Shown here: one piece after another, positions 1 to 8,850 of the stretch | How positions within the stretch are numbered: the stretch's first letter is position 1 | Layout of the letters: every line of letters starts with the position of its first letter | Assembly: GCA_024235715.1 (NCBI GenBank) | Contig: JACKLW010000007.1 | Location: forward strand, 186,001 to 250,000 | DNA from: Accumulibacter sp. | GTDB taxonomy: Bacteria > Pseudomonadota > Gammaproteobacteria > Burkholderiales > Rhodocyclaceae | Length of the DNA stretch: 64,000 bases | Direction of reading: 5' to 3' | The notes under the pieces: model-generated | The model's database searches: none | The model's input: only the letters and a program-made list of their open reading frames with translations | Told to the model about the DNA's origin: nothing | Made by a program: the position numbers and the translations under genes

Positions 1-2
1 TC

Positions 3-1796
3 CGCGGGCACAGCCGCGTTGGCGAGGAGTTCACGTTTACCTACGAGATCACGGTCAGGAACCGGGCGCCGGAGATCGATTCGCTCACCACCGACGCGCT
101 CGCGGTAGGTGCGGTGGGCGCGGGCGAGACGGTTACGCTGAGCGGATCCTTCCACGACGCAGGGGCAATCGACACGCACCTTGGCGTCATCGACTGGGGT
201 GACGGCACGGTAGAGTCCCAGCGCCTTCCGCCGACCAACGTGGGCCAGGGCGGGTTCGCGTTCACGCACATCTACGCCACGGGCGGTGTGTTCGCGATCG
301 GCGTCGATATCATCGACGATGACGGCGGTCTGGCGCACGGGATGACGTCGGCGCTCGTGACCGGCGCGCGCCTGCACGACGGGGTTCTGGAGATCGTGGG
401 CACGGGCGGCAGCGACGACCTGAGAATCAAGCGCGCGGGCGGCGACATCGTGGTCGATGCGAAGGGCCGCAACGACCATGCTGCCCGCTTCGACCTCGAT
501 CTCGTTCGCTCGATCTCCATCCTGCTCGGTGACGGGAACGACAAGGCCGAGATCGACGGACGCGTGCTGGTGCCGCTGACCATCGACGGTGGTGCCGGCG
601 ACGATTGGCTGATCGCCGGCGGCGGTGCAGCGACGCTGATTGGCGGTGCGGGCCGCGATGCGCTGCTTGGCGGGAGCGGCGACGACGATCTCGACGGCGG
701 CGACGACGACGACTATCTCGACGGTGGCCGGGGCGATGACGTGCTGCGCGGCGCCGCCGGCAATGACACCTTGAACGGCGGCGCGGGCCGGGATGCGCTG
801 TTTGGCGGGAGCGGCGACGACGATCTCGACGGCGGCGCCGGTGACGACTACCTCGACGGTGGCCAGGGCGATGACGTGCTGCGCGGCGCCGCCGGCAACG
901 ACACCTTGATCGGCGGCGCGGGCCGGGATGCGCTGTTTGGCGGGAGCGGCGACGACGATCTCGACGGCGGCGCCGGCGACGACTACCTCGACGGTGGCCA
1001 GGGCGATGACGTGCTGCGCGGCGCCGCCGGCAATGACACCTTGAACGGAGGCGCGGGCCGGGATACGCTGTTTGGCGGGAGCGGTGACGACGATCTCGAC
1101 GGCGGCGCCGGCGACGACCACCTCGACGGTGGCGAGGGCGATGACGTGCTGCGCGGCGCCGCCGGCAATGACACGTTGAACGGCGGCGCGGGCCGGGATG
1201 CGCTGTTTGGCGGAAGCGGTGACGACGATCTCGACGGCGGCGCCGGCGACGACTACCTCGACGGCGGTAAGGGCAATGACCGGCTGCGTGGCGCCGGCGG
1301 GCTGGCGCAGAACGGCGTCGCCGCATCGCCGGCGACGGATGTTCGTGCCGATTCGCCGTCGATCGTGGCCGATTCGTCATCGATCATCGCCGACGCGCCA
1401 AAGATCGTGGCGCCGATCGGACCGTCGCCGGGGCCGCACCACATCGACTTCCGTCCGCGGCCGGGCGGTTTCCGCTTTGCCCGCGATGTCGTCGTCTCCC
1501 GCCAAAGCGCGGAGTGGCGGGAACGGTTCGTCACCAGGCTGGCGCAGGCCCCCTTCAATCCAAACATCGGCCTGCAAGTGACCCTGACCGGTTCCATGGA
1601 GTCCTCGGTATCGGTCGTCGATCCGCTGCCGAGCGATCTCCCGCAAGAAACGCTGGTCGATGCGAAGTCGGAGACCGCGCTGCTGCCATTTGGGCCGGAG
1701 TTCTTCAGGAGCGTGTTCGGCAAGGCGAAGCGGCTGACCAGGAAAAGGCGGCCACGGGAACAACAGCCTGTCGTCGATGCTCGCGCATCGGAATGA
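3..1796 (+). CDS. RTX-type calcium-binding repeat protein, C-terminal part (5' truncated by window edge)
   Basis: The frame is already open at the first base, so the N-terminus lies outside the window; about 597 residues are visible. The first ~130 residues look like a PKD/Ig-like module (a WGDG motif). About 75 nonapeptide-poor residues follow, then some 220 residues of GGxGxDxLx nonapeptides that should form a Ca2+-binding parallel beta-roll. The last ~165 residues carry no repeats and end in a basic KR-rich stretch. RTX proteins are usually exported by type I secretion and act outside the cell as adhesins, S-layer proteins or enzymes. No catalytic domain is visible here, so an adhesive or structural role is inferred. 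No transporter genes are adjacent. Confidence 0.85.
   Translation, partial: RGHSRVGEEFTFTYEITVRNRAPEIDSLTTDALAVGAVGAGETVTLSGSFHDAGAIDTHLGVIDWGDGTVESQRLPPTNVGQGGFAFTHIYATGGVFAIGVDIIDDDGGLAHGMTSALVTGARLHDGVLEIVGTGGSDDLRIKRAGGDIVVDAKGRNDHAARFDLDLVRSISILLGDGNDKAEIDGRVLVPLTIDGGAGDDWLIAGGGAATLIGGAGRDALLGGSGDDDLDGGDDDDYLDGGRGDDVLRGAAGNDTLNGGAGRDALFGGSGDDDLDGGAGDDYLDGGQGDDVLRGAAGNDTLIGGAGRDALFGGSGDDDLDGGAGDDYLDGGQGDDVLRGAAGNDTLNGGAGRDTLFGGSGDDDLDGGAGDDHLDGGEGDDVLRGAAGNDTLNGGAGRDALFGGSGDDDLDGGAGDDYLDGGKGNDRLRGAGGLAQNGVAASPATDVRADSPSIVADSSSIIADAPKIVAPIGPSPGPHHIDFRPRPGGFRFARDVVVSRQSAEWRERFVTRLAQAPFNPNIGLQVTLTGSMESSVSVVDPLPSDLPQETLVDAKSETALLPFGPEFFRSVFGKAKRLTRKRRPREQQPVVDARASE
642..1299 (+). repeat. 135-bp in-frame tandem repeats encoding RTX nonapeptides
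   Basis: Four complete 135-bp units begin at 642, 777, 912 and 1047, and a fifth partial unit begins at 1182. Each unit encodes five nonapeptides (45 residues) in the order [45 protein letters not shown]. Neighbouring units differ by only a few bases, mostly silent, which points to recent duplication or gene conversion. The second nonapeptide of unit 1 is the most divergent part. Confidence 0.9.
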
Positions 1797-2310
1797 AGAG
1801 CGGCTGGCGGCGCCTTTGCATCGTTGATCCGGCTTTCCTCGGTCGAACCCACGAAGAGCGTTGCAAACTCAGCGCTGAGAAGGGTTTGTGCCCAATGAGG
1901 CGGGTCGCCCGATGGCTGAAGTGAATCCCGAGCAGAAAGAGGGTCGTCAAGGCGATGGCCAGCGCCTTGCAGGAAACGGCGCAGCGGGCGCAAATGCGCG
2001 TGGCAACGCCCGCTGGAAGGAAGGCTGCCCAACGAACGACAGCAGCCCGGACGGGCCGACGGTGGTCAACGTTCGGGGCACCTGGCTGCTCTCGATACTG
2101 GATGGCCAACGGCGCTATGCGCATTTGAGGCTGCTAGGTGGCGACGCCGTCGCGCCAAAGTCGGGAAGGCGGCGGGACTGGTGGCCGAGAAGCTGAGCGG
2201 GGAAGATCCCGGTCAGTATGTTCGGGACACGCTGGCGGGGAAGAAGAAGCCTTGCGCCAGAAGCCTTGATCCCGAATTTCGCGTTCCTTGCCTTGCATCC
2301 TCGGTGTGAG
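1797..2310. other. Intergenic region without a recognisable gene
   Basis: About 510 bases between the RTX gene and the toxin-antitoxin promoter. An open frame with natural-looking composition runs from about 2112 to the stop at 2307-2309 (it contains LVAEKLSGEDPGQYV) but has no convincing start codon or RBS, and I recognise no family. It may be the tail of a decayed gene. Confidence 0.4.
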
Positions 2311-2329
2311 TATAACAACGGTTATAACA
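2311..2329 (+). promoter_or_regulatory. Probable operator/promoter of the AbrB-Doc operon
   Basis: TATAAC (2311-2316) and GTTATA (2321-2326) form a perfect 6-bp inverted repeat around AACG. TATAACA also occurs as a direct repeat (2311-2317, 2323-2329). The AT-rich palindrome stands out in GC-rich DNA and lies 22-40 bases before the antitoxin start. That is where AbrB-type antitoxins usually bind to autorepress. Function is inferred. Confidence 0.55.
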
Positions 2330-2350
2330 TTGAACAGCGTGGAGCCTTCC

Positions 2351-2575
2351 ATGACCACCCTCAAACTTACCCAGATCGGCAACTCGCTCGGGCTCATTCT
2401 GCCCAGGGAGGTGCTGGCGCGACTCAAGCTGCAGAAGGGCGATACGGTATTCCTTACCGACGCGGCGAATGGCGTGATGCTGACGCCCTACGATCCTGAT
2501 CTTGACCAGCAACTCGAGATCGGGCGCGAGTTCATGCACGACTACCGCGACACCTTCCACCAGCTCGCCAAGTGA
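2351..2575 (+). CDS. AbrB/MazE-family antitoxin
   Basis: A 74-residue protein with a single N-terminal SpoVT-AbrB swapped-hairpin DNA-binding domain (TQIGNSLGLILPREVLARL) and an acidic, flexible C-terminal tail. This is the standard layout for an antitoxin that binds its operator with the N-terminus and wraps the toxin with the tail. The ATG at 2351 was chosen because it begins the conserved domain and follows a GGAG; upstream in-frame starts would add unrelated residues. The stop overlaps the GTG of the Doc toxin by 4 bases, so the pair is translationally coupled. The AbrB-Doc combination is common in proteobacteria. Confidence 0.88.
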   Translation: MTTLKLTQIGNSLGLILPREVLARLKLQKGDTVFLTDAANGVMLTPYDPDLDQQLEIGREFMHDYRDTFHQLAK

Positions 2576-2961
2576 GCTGGCGCTGGCTCGACCGCCGCGC
2601 GCTCGAATTGTTGCACGACGAGAGCCTGGCCGAGCATGGCGGCGCCAGCGGACTGCGTGACGAAGGTCTGCTCGACTCCGCGCTCGCGCGGCCACTGAAC
2701 CTTGCTCTCTACGGCCAGCCGGATGTGGCCGACCTGGCTGCGGCCTACGGTGTCGGTCTGGCGCGAAACCACCCCTTTGTCGACGGCAACAAGCGCGTCG
2801 CTTTTCTGGCGGTTGGCCTGTTTCTGGCACTCAACGGCCGGCGCCTCGTGGCCAGCCAGGCCGATGCCACGCTGACCTTGCTCGCTGTCGCGGCTGGCCA
2901 GATCGATGAAGCGACGTTGGCGCGCTGGGTGCGCGAGCAGAGCGCGCCGCGCGACGGCTGA
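2572..2961 (+). CDS. doc: Doc-family (Fic fold) death-on-curing toxin
   Basis: A 129-residue Fic/Doc protein with the full catalytic motif HPFVDGNKR at residues 67-75. Doc enzymes phosphorylate elongation factor EF-Tu and stop translation. The motif residues His, Asp, Asn, Lys and Arg are all present, so the toxin looks active. The GTG start overlaps the antitoxin stop (GTGA). The length is typical for Doc (about 120-130 residues). Transcription should depend on the upstream palindrome. The gene runs convergently into the FGE-like gene of the TIR operon. A housekeeping Fic AMPylase is less likely because of the short length and the paired antitoxin. Confidence 0.9.
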   Translation: MSWRWLDRRALELLHDESLAEHGGASGLRDEGLLDSALARPLNLALYGQPDVADLAAAYGVGLARNHPFVDGNKRVAFLAVGLFLALNGRRLVASQADATLTLLAVAAGQIDEATLARWVREQSAPRDG

Positions 2962-2988
2962 GCTTTTGCGCCGCATCGACAAAGCGTA

Positions 2989-3035
2989 GGCCAAACCTCT
3001 GGATTGTCGCCTCGGCTACGCCTCCTCGCAATGAC
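2989..3035. repeat. Copy of a CGTCATTGCGAGG-type dispersed intergenic repeat
   Basis: On the minus strand this reads CGTCATTGCGAGGAGGCG followed by TAGCCGAGGCGACAATCCA. The CGTCATTGCGAGGAG...GCAATCCAG pattern recurs as a dispersed intergenic element in many unrelated bacterial genomes. Only one copy was noticed in this window. It sits in the convergent gap between doc and the FGE-like gene. Confidence 0.45.
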
Positions 3036-3139
3036 GATGGGCGGAGGAGGGTTGGCGGGTGGATGCCCTAGCACCTTGGCGGATTTCTCCGCCCGGGACT
3101 CGTTGCACGTGGGCTCCAAGCGTGGCTGACGGCAGTTGG

Positions 3140-5615
3140 TCAGCGCCGAGTACCTTCGGTAAACGACGGCGGCGTACCGCCGCGTCTGGCCAGCCCCCCG
3201 TCCGGCCCGGACGGCTGTCCGGCCAGACGCGCGGCCGGCCCCGGCCGCAAAGTCGCAGGCTCCGCCAGCGACTTCTCAATAACCCGACCCGCCGGCTCCG
3301 CCGGCCCGCCTTGACCTGGGGCGAAGCGGACCCCATGATCTGGGAGCGGGACTCGGGCTCGAGCCTGCTGCGGCCGGCACAACGCGCGCCCCCGCCGAAG
3401 CTGAACCACGAGCCGCCGCGCAACACGCGGTTGACGCCAGTCTGCGGGCCAGTCGGGTCAAGCTGTGGCGCGGTCGGGTAGTCGCCGTACCAGTCGGCAC
3501 ACCATTCCCAGACGTTGCCGTGCATTTCGTAAAGCCCCCAGGGGTTTGCGGGCAGCGAGCCGACCGGGACCGTCTTCTCGCGGTACAGGCCCTTTTCGCC
3601 ACCGGCGTAGGGATGGTTGCCGTCGTAGTTGACCTGCTCGGGAGTGATGTTTTCGCCGAAGGAGAAGGGAGTTGTCGTCGCCGCGCGGCAGGCGTATTCC
3701 CATTCGGCCTCGCTCGGCAGGCGCGCGTGCAGGCCGGGCACGTGGCGGTTCAGTCCGGCGAGGAAGGCCTGCACGTCGTTCCAGCTGACGTTCTCGACCG
3801 GGTTGCGTGCGTCGTCCTGGAACTCGCTCGGGTTGGCGCCGGTCACCGCCTGCCACAGCGCCTGCGTGCAGGCGGTGTCGGCGAGCCAGAAGCCGCGGCT
3901 CAGCGTCACTTCGTGCTGCGCCTCGTTGCCCCCGCGCTCGGCCTCGTCCGTCGGCGAACCCATCAGGAAACGGCCCGGCGTGAGCCAGCGGAAGCGCTGA
4001 CTGACGCCGGCGACGTTGATTTCGGCGAACAGCCCCCAGGCATCGACGCCGAGCGGCTGCTCGCTGGTCCAGCCGCCGGCCTGCCCGAGCCCTTCGGACT
4101 GGCCGGTCTGTCTTGGCTGCGGCGGCTGCCAGTCGAGCCGGCAGCGCTCCCCAAGCCAGTGCACTTCGGCGAACAGCCCGCGCGCGTCGCGGCCGATCGC
4201 TTGCGCCCAGGCTGGCCTGGCGAGCGCGCTGACAGTGAGTTCGAGGTGTTCGCTACGCAGTTCGATACGTTCCAGGTCGCGTCCGAGCCTGGCGATGGTC
4301 TGCGGCAGCGACCCGGCGGCGACATAGCGCAACGGGGCACCGGCGCTGGTTTCGGCGTTGCTGTCGTCTGACGCGCTCTCGGCATCGTACGTGACGCGAA
4401 CGAAGACGCCGCCATCGACCAGCGTCAGCTCGGCATAGGGGCTGGCGTTGGCCGGTGTCGTCTCGCCGGTGCCATCAGCGCTGTCGGTCAGCGCTTCGAG
4501 GCGCAGCTCCTGGCCGCGCTGGCGCAGCGCGCAGCGGACCGGCCGGCGGGCCGGCTCGGGCTGGAGAAAGAAGCTCACATCCTGCTCTTGAACGCCGGGC
4601 GGCAGTTTGAGCATTTCGCCCTGCATGCGCGTCCGCTGGGCGAGCGCCCAGAGCGCGGCCAGCGCCTCGTTGTCGGCGAACATGGCATCGCTCTGGCGGC
4701 CGACGTGGCGGCGCAGCCATTGTTGCAGGGCCGGTGAGTCGGCGCAATCGAGCGCGGTCCTGGCGATGTCGTGCTGCCAGCGGTCGACGCGCTGCGCAGT
4801 CGGGCGCCGAATTGCTGCCAGCCACGCAGCGTTTCGGGGGCGCGGTTGATCAGTCCGAGGTCGCTGAGGATCAATAGCGGCGTCGCGCCCGCCGGCACCT
4901 GCCAGCGCTGCGTGGCGCTGCGCAGCGGCTCGCGCACCAGCGGCTGCGCGCGGGGCTCGCCGTAGAGGATGCGCCGGTCCAGCCCGAGCCGGCCGTGACG
5001 ACGTTCGAGGGCGCGGCCGAGCGCGTTGAAGTCGCCGTGAAAGGGGATGGTTGGCCGGCTGTAGTCGGCGAGCAGGGCGATACGCCGGCTCCAGCCATGG
5101 CGCTTGAGCATCGGGATCGCATGCAGCACCTCGCCACGCGTCAGGCGGTCGAGCAGGTGCGGCAGGTCGGGTTGACGCGAGGCGACGGTCTGTCGCAGCG
5201 TGCGGCGCAGGAAGGGCCACAAGCGCGACCAGCGGGTCAGCGGCTGGCGCACGGGAATGCGCACCGAACCCGGAGCGGGGCAGGCGTCCTCGGCCAGCAC
5301 GCGGGCGTTCGCCAGCCAGTCCGGCGCCTCGGGGCCGCTGCCCGGCGGCGGGTCGGATTGCCGGTGCTCGGTCACGTGGAAGAAGCGCGCGGCGGGAAGG
5401 GCTGCCGGGCGCTCGGGCAGTGGTGGCGGCCCGGTGTCGACAACGAATTTTGCGTTGTGGGAGACGGTGACATAGGCGCTTGCCGCAACCAGCGCTGGCA
5501 GGCGCTCGTAGCCGAGTGCCAGCGCCGCCAACTCCAGCGCCTCCTCGCCGTATTCGGCATAGACGCGCAGCAGGTCGGCGCGGCCGACCGCTGCCCGCGT
5601 GCGCAGCGTGTTCAT
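3140..5615 (-). pseudogene. vWA-like/FGE-sulfatase-domain protein of the TIR-MoxR operon, two frameshifts
   Basis: Restoring two single-base deletions (near 4795-4800 and near 3335) gives about 825 residues. Residues ~1-270 contain two hydrophobic strands, IALLADYSRP and PLLILSDLGLI, resembling a divergent vWA fold with a broken DxSxS metal site, as in SAV_2336-related proteins. The C-terminal ~250 residues are an FGE/SUMF1 domain (LMGSPTDEAERGGNEAQHEV, EWEYACRAAT, GNVWEWCADWYGDY, RGGSWFSFGG). The paired catalytic cysteines of true formylglycine-generating enzymes are not both present, so a binding rather than enzymatic role is inferred. The ATG overlaps the MoxR gene stop as TAATG. The frame changes may be decay or sequencing errors. 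Confidence 0.75.
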
Positions 5616-6592
5616 TAGTTGGACGATGGGTGTTTTCTGAGGGTGAAGCCCTGCACCTTACCCAGCAGAGCAGCCTGCTTCTGCGGTTCGGGTTCAAGCG
5701 CGGTGACGACGCGCAGCAGGTCGATGTACTCGGCCTGTCCCGGGCCCTGCAGGCCCTGGTCCTCGGCCGCCTGGCGGTCCTGCCACAACTGCCCGGCGGC
5801 TTCCCGGTACACCTCGGCGGTGCAGCGTTCGCCGAAATGCAGCGTGCCGCGGGCGATCAGTGTGGCGATGAAGTCGTCCTGATTCTTCGGCAGTTGCGGG
5901 TTGAGCACCAGGCAGCGGCGGACGAAGGCCGCCGGCAGCTCGCGCTCCTCGTTGGTGGTGATCACCACCAGTGGCGTCGGCGCTCCCGGCGGCGCGCTCA
6001 CCGCTTGCTCCAGCCAGGGAACGGTGAAGGCGCCGTTGCCAAGCGTCTCCAGCAGTCCGTTGGGCAGGTCGGCCTCGGCCTTGTCGATCTCGTCGATCAG
6101 CAGCACGCTGCCCTGCCCGGGCTGCCAGCCGGCTGGCGGCTGCGGCCGCGCACTCTGCTGCCCGCCAAGCTGGTGTTGATCGAACGCCGACTGCCAGTCG
6201 AAGACCCACCACAGCGCGCCGGGACTCAGGTAGTTGCCTGGCGCCAGGCGCTGGCGGACTTCCTCCGGCGTGTGGCTGCCGGCGCCGATCGCCTGCGCGT
6301 CGCCGAGCCGGCCGAGCGCGTCGAAGCGCCACTGCAGGTCCTGGCTCTCGCTGCGCGCATGCACGACTTCGGCGATGAACAGACGGCCCAGGGCCTCGGC
6401 CGCCGCCCGCGCCAGCTGGCTCTTGCCCGAGTCGGGTTCGCCGCGGACCAGCAAGGGGCGCTGGGCGGCCAGCGCGGCGCGTACCGCCCAGGCCGATTCC
6501 TCGTCGAAGCGGTGCACGGCCGCCGGCCACGAACCGCGTTGGGGCAGGGGAATGGAGGTGAGCGGGAGGTCGGGGATGGCGGTAGTGTTCAT
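5615..6592 (-). CDS. MoxR-like AAA+ ATPase
   Basis: A 325-residue AAA+ ATPase of the MoxR type. Walker A is GEPDSGKS (residues 51-58), Walker B is VLLIDEID (163-170) and sensor 1 is TTNEER (around 214). MoxR ATPases usually remodel or activate a partner that carries a vWA domain. Here the probable partner is the next gene. The ATG at 6592 overlaps the TIR gene stop as ATGA, and its own TAA overlaps the next ATG by one base, so the three genes form one tightly coupled operon. The gene itself is intact, unlike both neighbours. It probably switches or gates the TIR effector in an NTP-dependent way (inference). Confidence 0.85.
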   Translation of the reverse strand: MNTTAIPDLPLTSIPLPQRGSWPAAVHRFDEESAWAVRAALAAQRPLLVRGEPDSGKSQLARAAAEALGRLFIAEVVHARSESQDLQWRFDALGRLGDAQAIGAGSHTPEEVRQRLAPGNYLSPGALWWVFDWQSAFDQHQLGGQQSARPQPPAGWQPGQGSVLLIDEIDKAEADLPNGLLETLGNGAFTVPWLEQAVSAPPGAPTPLVVITTNEERELPAAFVRRCLVLNPQLPKNQDDFIATLIARGTLHFGERCTAEVYREAAGQLWQDRQAAEDQGLQGPGQAEYIDLLRVVTALEPEPQKQAALLGKVQGFTLRKHPSSN

Positions 6593-7827
6593 GAATTCTT
6601 GGCGAGCCGTTCGGGGATGGTCAGAAGTTCTCGAATGATGGTCATCAGATAGACTTCGTCGCTGATCAGCAAGGCTGGGCGGTCGCCCGAAGACTTGAAG
6701 AAGATCACCGCGATTGCCGGCAACTTGGCCAGCAGTTTGCGGTAGAAGTTGGGCCGGCAGAGTCGTGATTCCTGCTCGGCGGCAACCGGAACGTAATGGT
6801 TGTGCGTCTTCTGCCTTTCGCGAAAACGCTGTGCACTGTTCAGTGTGCGCAGATCGCGATCTGACGGTGGCGGGAACTGACCAGTTCGACGCCAAGCGGC
6901 GTCTCGACGACGATCTCGAAACTGAGCTGACCATCGGCCAGCGCGTTTCTCTGCGCCAGTCCAAGGCTCGCGCCATCGACCGCCAGCAGGCTCAGCCAGG
7001 CAAGCGCGGCTTTCGCGTCGTTCCAGGTGTCGGCGAATTCCTGGTGGCGGGGATCGAGCAAGGCCAAGGTGCTTCGGGTCGCTGGAAACAGCAGGTCCTC
7101 GAGTGCCTTTTCCGGATCGGCGGCGCACAGGCTTGCCGCCAGGTCTGCTGCCGGCGGGATGCCGGCGTCGCTCAGGGCCGCCTGCAGCGCCTCGCTGAGG
7201 CGATTGCCGTGGGTCAAGGATGCGGCGGATTTCGTCGGTGATTCTGGCGCGGAAAGCGTCGTCCGGCGGCCCGTTCGGTGCTGGCGCGATGCGATCGAGC
7301 AGCGCAGCGAAATCGCTGTCGACATGTACATCCTCGGTCAGCGTGTTCATGTCGGCGAGAATGGACAGCAGCGTGTCCGTCAGTCGCCGGTTTTCTGCGT
7401 AGCCGTCGAGCTCGTCACGCGCTTGCCCGGTGTATTTGGGGTCACTGAGCCTGGCGAGTCCTGACTGCAGTTCATCGATTTCCGCTTGCCAGTGGTCGAT
7501 GTAGGGCAATCGGTCGGCCGCCTTGTGGAAGCGCGTTCCCTTCAGGACGATCGGGTTCACCCGCTTGGCGAAGCTGCGGTTTTCATGAATCCGGCGCAAC
7601 TCGTACATGCAATACTCGGACTTGAAATAGGCGTCGCTGAGTATCAGCACGACGTGCCCGGCTGCACCGATCCGGTCCATGAATTGCCGGATCGAATCGC
7701 CGTAGTTGATCGCCTTCTGGTCACGCCGTACTTCGATCCCGCGCGCGGCGCACGCCAGCTCAAGCTTGTCGACCAGCCGGTTCTGCTCTTCCTCTTTCCA
7801 GGCATACGAGACGTAAACGCTGACCAT
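6589..7827 (-). CDS. TIR-domain protein (predicted NADase effector), with two compensating frame changes
   Basis: The ATG at 7827 follows a strong GGAGGGGG RBS. Residues 1-~140 are a TIR domain: VSVYVSYAWKEEE, a hydrophobic core HVVLILSDAYF, and SEYCMYELRRI with the likely catalytic Glu76 of bacterial NAD+-cleaving TIR enzymes. After ITDEIRRIL (~7220) the frame open to the end turns Arg/Pro/Gly-rich. The neighbouring frame instead reads a natural helical segment (THGNRLSEALQAALSDAG onward) until about 6865, where the first frame becomes natural again (LRTLNSAQRF to the stop). A +1/-1 indel pair explains this. The true protein probably has ~412 residues. It is the first gene of the TIR-MoxR-FGE operon. 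Confidence 0.8.
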   Translation of the reverse strand: MVSVYVSYAWKEEEQNRLVDKLELACAARGIEVRRDQKAINYGDSIRQFMDRIGAAGHVVLILSDAYFKSEYCMYELRRIHENRSFAKRVNPIVLKGTRFHKAADRLPYIDHWQAEIDELQSGLARLSDPKYTGQARDELDGYAENRRLTDTLLSILADMNTLTEDVHVDSDFAALLDRIAPAPNGPPDDAFRARITDEIRRILDPRQSPQRGAAGGPERRRHPAGSRPGGKPVRRRSGKGTRGPAVSSDPKHLGLARSPPPGIRRHLERRESRACLAEPAGGRWREPWTGAEKRAGRWSAQFRDRRRDAAWRRTGQFPPPSDRDLRTLNSAQRFRERQKTHNHYVPVAAEQESRLCRPNFYRKLLAKLPAIAVIFFKSSGDRPALLISDEVYLMTIIRELLTIPERLAKNS

Positions 7828-8063
7828 CGAACCCCCTCCCGTCGGGTTTTCTGGGAAACGGATCGGCTTCGGGCGCTGCGGCCGCCGCAGGCGACACAGC
7901 GGCCGGCAATCCCGCGCGACCTGCACAGTATCGGTGCCGCTGATGCGCCAGTCAAACGGCTAACAGGTTGGCCAGCAGGGCGGGCCGTGGTTGCGGCACT
8001 GAGGGCTCGCAAGGTCTTGACGACGGGGCGGAGGCGTAGTTTCCCTGCCGGCTTGCTCGGACC

Positions 8064-8294
8064 TCACTTCCTCTGCAGGAATGCACCCGTGTCGACGCCG
8101 GCCTGCCTGAGTATGGCTCGCAAAGTCCTTTCAGGCGTGTCGCCTGGGGTGGTTCGGGCTGGGTGTGTAGCGGTCCTGTGCCGGGTCGAAGCAGATTTCG
8201 TGGGAGCCGGCGGCGTGACGATGGAACTCCAGTCCCAACTCCTTCAACCGCTCGACGATCTGCCGGTAGCTGAAGCCGGATGGCTGCCCCCTCA
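8064..8294 (-). pseudogene. hicA: Decayed HicA-family toxin
   Basis: The minus strand encodes QPSGFSYRQIVERLKELG, then a His-containing core AAGSHEICF, and PSPNHP, which match the dsRBD-like HicA mRNA-interferase family with its conserved SHEIW/F-type histidine. There is no ATG, GTG or TTG at the expected start. After PNHP an extra C in a C-run shifts the frame; the remainder (GDTPERTLRAILRQAGVD) continues in the next frame to 8064. The order, hicB then hicA on the same strand, fits a HicBA operon. Both genes are broken, so the module looks dead. Confidence 0.7.
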
Positions 8295-8519
8295 GGTGGC
8301 GACGATCAGCGGGTAGTCGAGGGTGTCGCGTGCCGGTGAATGGCTCTTTACGGTGGCGCGCGATGGCGCTTCGATCAACTTCTTCGCGATGTCGGCCGCG
8401 ATCTCGATAGTCTCGCGAATCGTACGGCCTTGCGCCACCAAGCCCTGTATCTCATCGCTGGCGGCGAGCTACACGCCCTCGGGTCGCCTCTCGATATGCA
8501 GCTGGATCACATGTTCCAT
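8292..8519 (-). pseudogene. hicB: Decayed HicB-family antitoxin with an in-frame stop
   Basis: The ATG at 8519 follows an AGGAG RBS and begins MEHVIQLHIERRPEGV, the N-terminus of HicB antitoxins that pair with HicA. Codon 17 is TAG where the family has Tyr (TAC); the frame then continues unbroken (SDEIQGLVAQGRTIRETI, then ...DIAKKLIEA) to the stop at 8292, giving 75 codons in total. A single TAC to TAG change explains the break. No C-terminal DNA-binding domain is encoded, as in the short HicB subtype. Confidence 0.72.
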
Positions 8520-8736
8520 GGTGTTCACTCCTGATAGCTGCCGCCTGTCGTGGCGCGCTGCGAACACTGGCCCTCCTGGGAGGTGACTGTCTGACGACTC
8601 ACGCGATCGTGCCAATGAAGTGATTTCGAGGCGAATCTCTACGTTCAGGCCAAGAACCAAAATCGGCTGCGCGGGAGAGGCAGTAGCTACGGAGGGCAAG
8701 GAGGCGATTGTGCTGCCACGTCTGACCCCGGCCGGC

Positions 8737-8811
8737 TGGTCCCCTCGACAGGAATCGAACCTGTATCCCACGCTTAGGAGGCGCGTGCACTATCCATTGT
8801 GCTACGAGGAG
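8737..8811 (-). tRNA. tRNA-Arg (anticodon CCT)
   Basis: A complete cloverleaf. The acceptor stem CTCCTCG pairs with CGAGGGG, the D stem is GCAC/GTGC, and the anticodon stem CGCGC/GCGTG holds loop CTCCTAA (anticodon CCT, reading AGG). The T arm is ACAGG TTCGATT CCTGT. CCA is encoded at 8737-8739. The 3' end faces the accessory block at 2.3-8.5 kb, a typical island attachment position. Confidence 0.95.
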
Positions 8812-8821
8812 TGGGGCGCGT

Positions 8822-8850
8822 ATTGTAGCCGCTGCCTCTGATTTCGCCAA
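8822..8850 (-). promoter_or_regulatory. Probable sigma-70 promoter of tRNA-Arg
   Basis: On the minus strand TTGGCG (8850-8845), a 17-base spacer and TACAAT (8827-8822) stand 10 bases before the tRNA 5' end. Spacing and match are good for a housekeeping promoter. Confidence 0.6.

Noticed and set aside
642-1299. CRISPR array
   Set aside because: The repeats are contiguous, in frame, 135 bp long, without spacers, and encode GGxGxDxLx nonapeptides of an RTX protein.
3140-4500. Diversity-generating retroelement target (FGE/C-type lectin fold)
   Set aside because: The FGE domain could be a variable-protein scaffold, but no reverse transcriptase and no template repeat were seen in the window.
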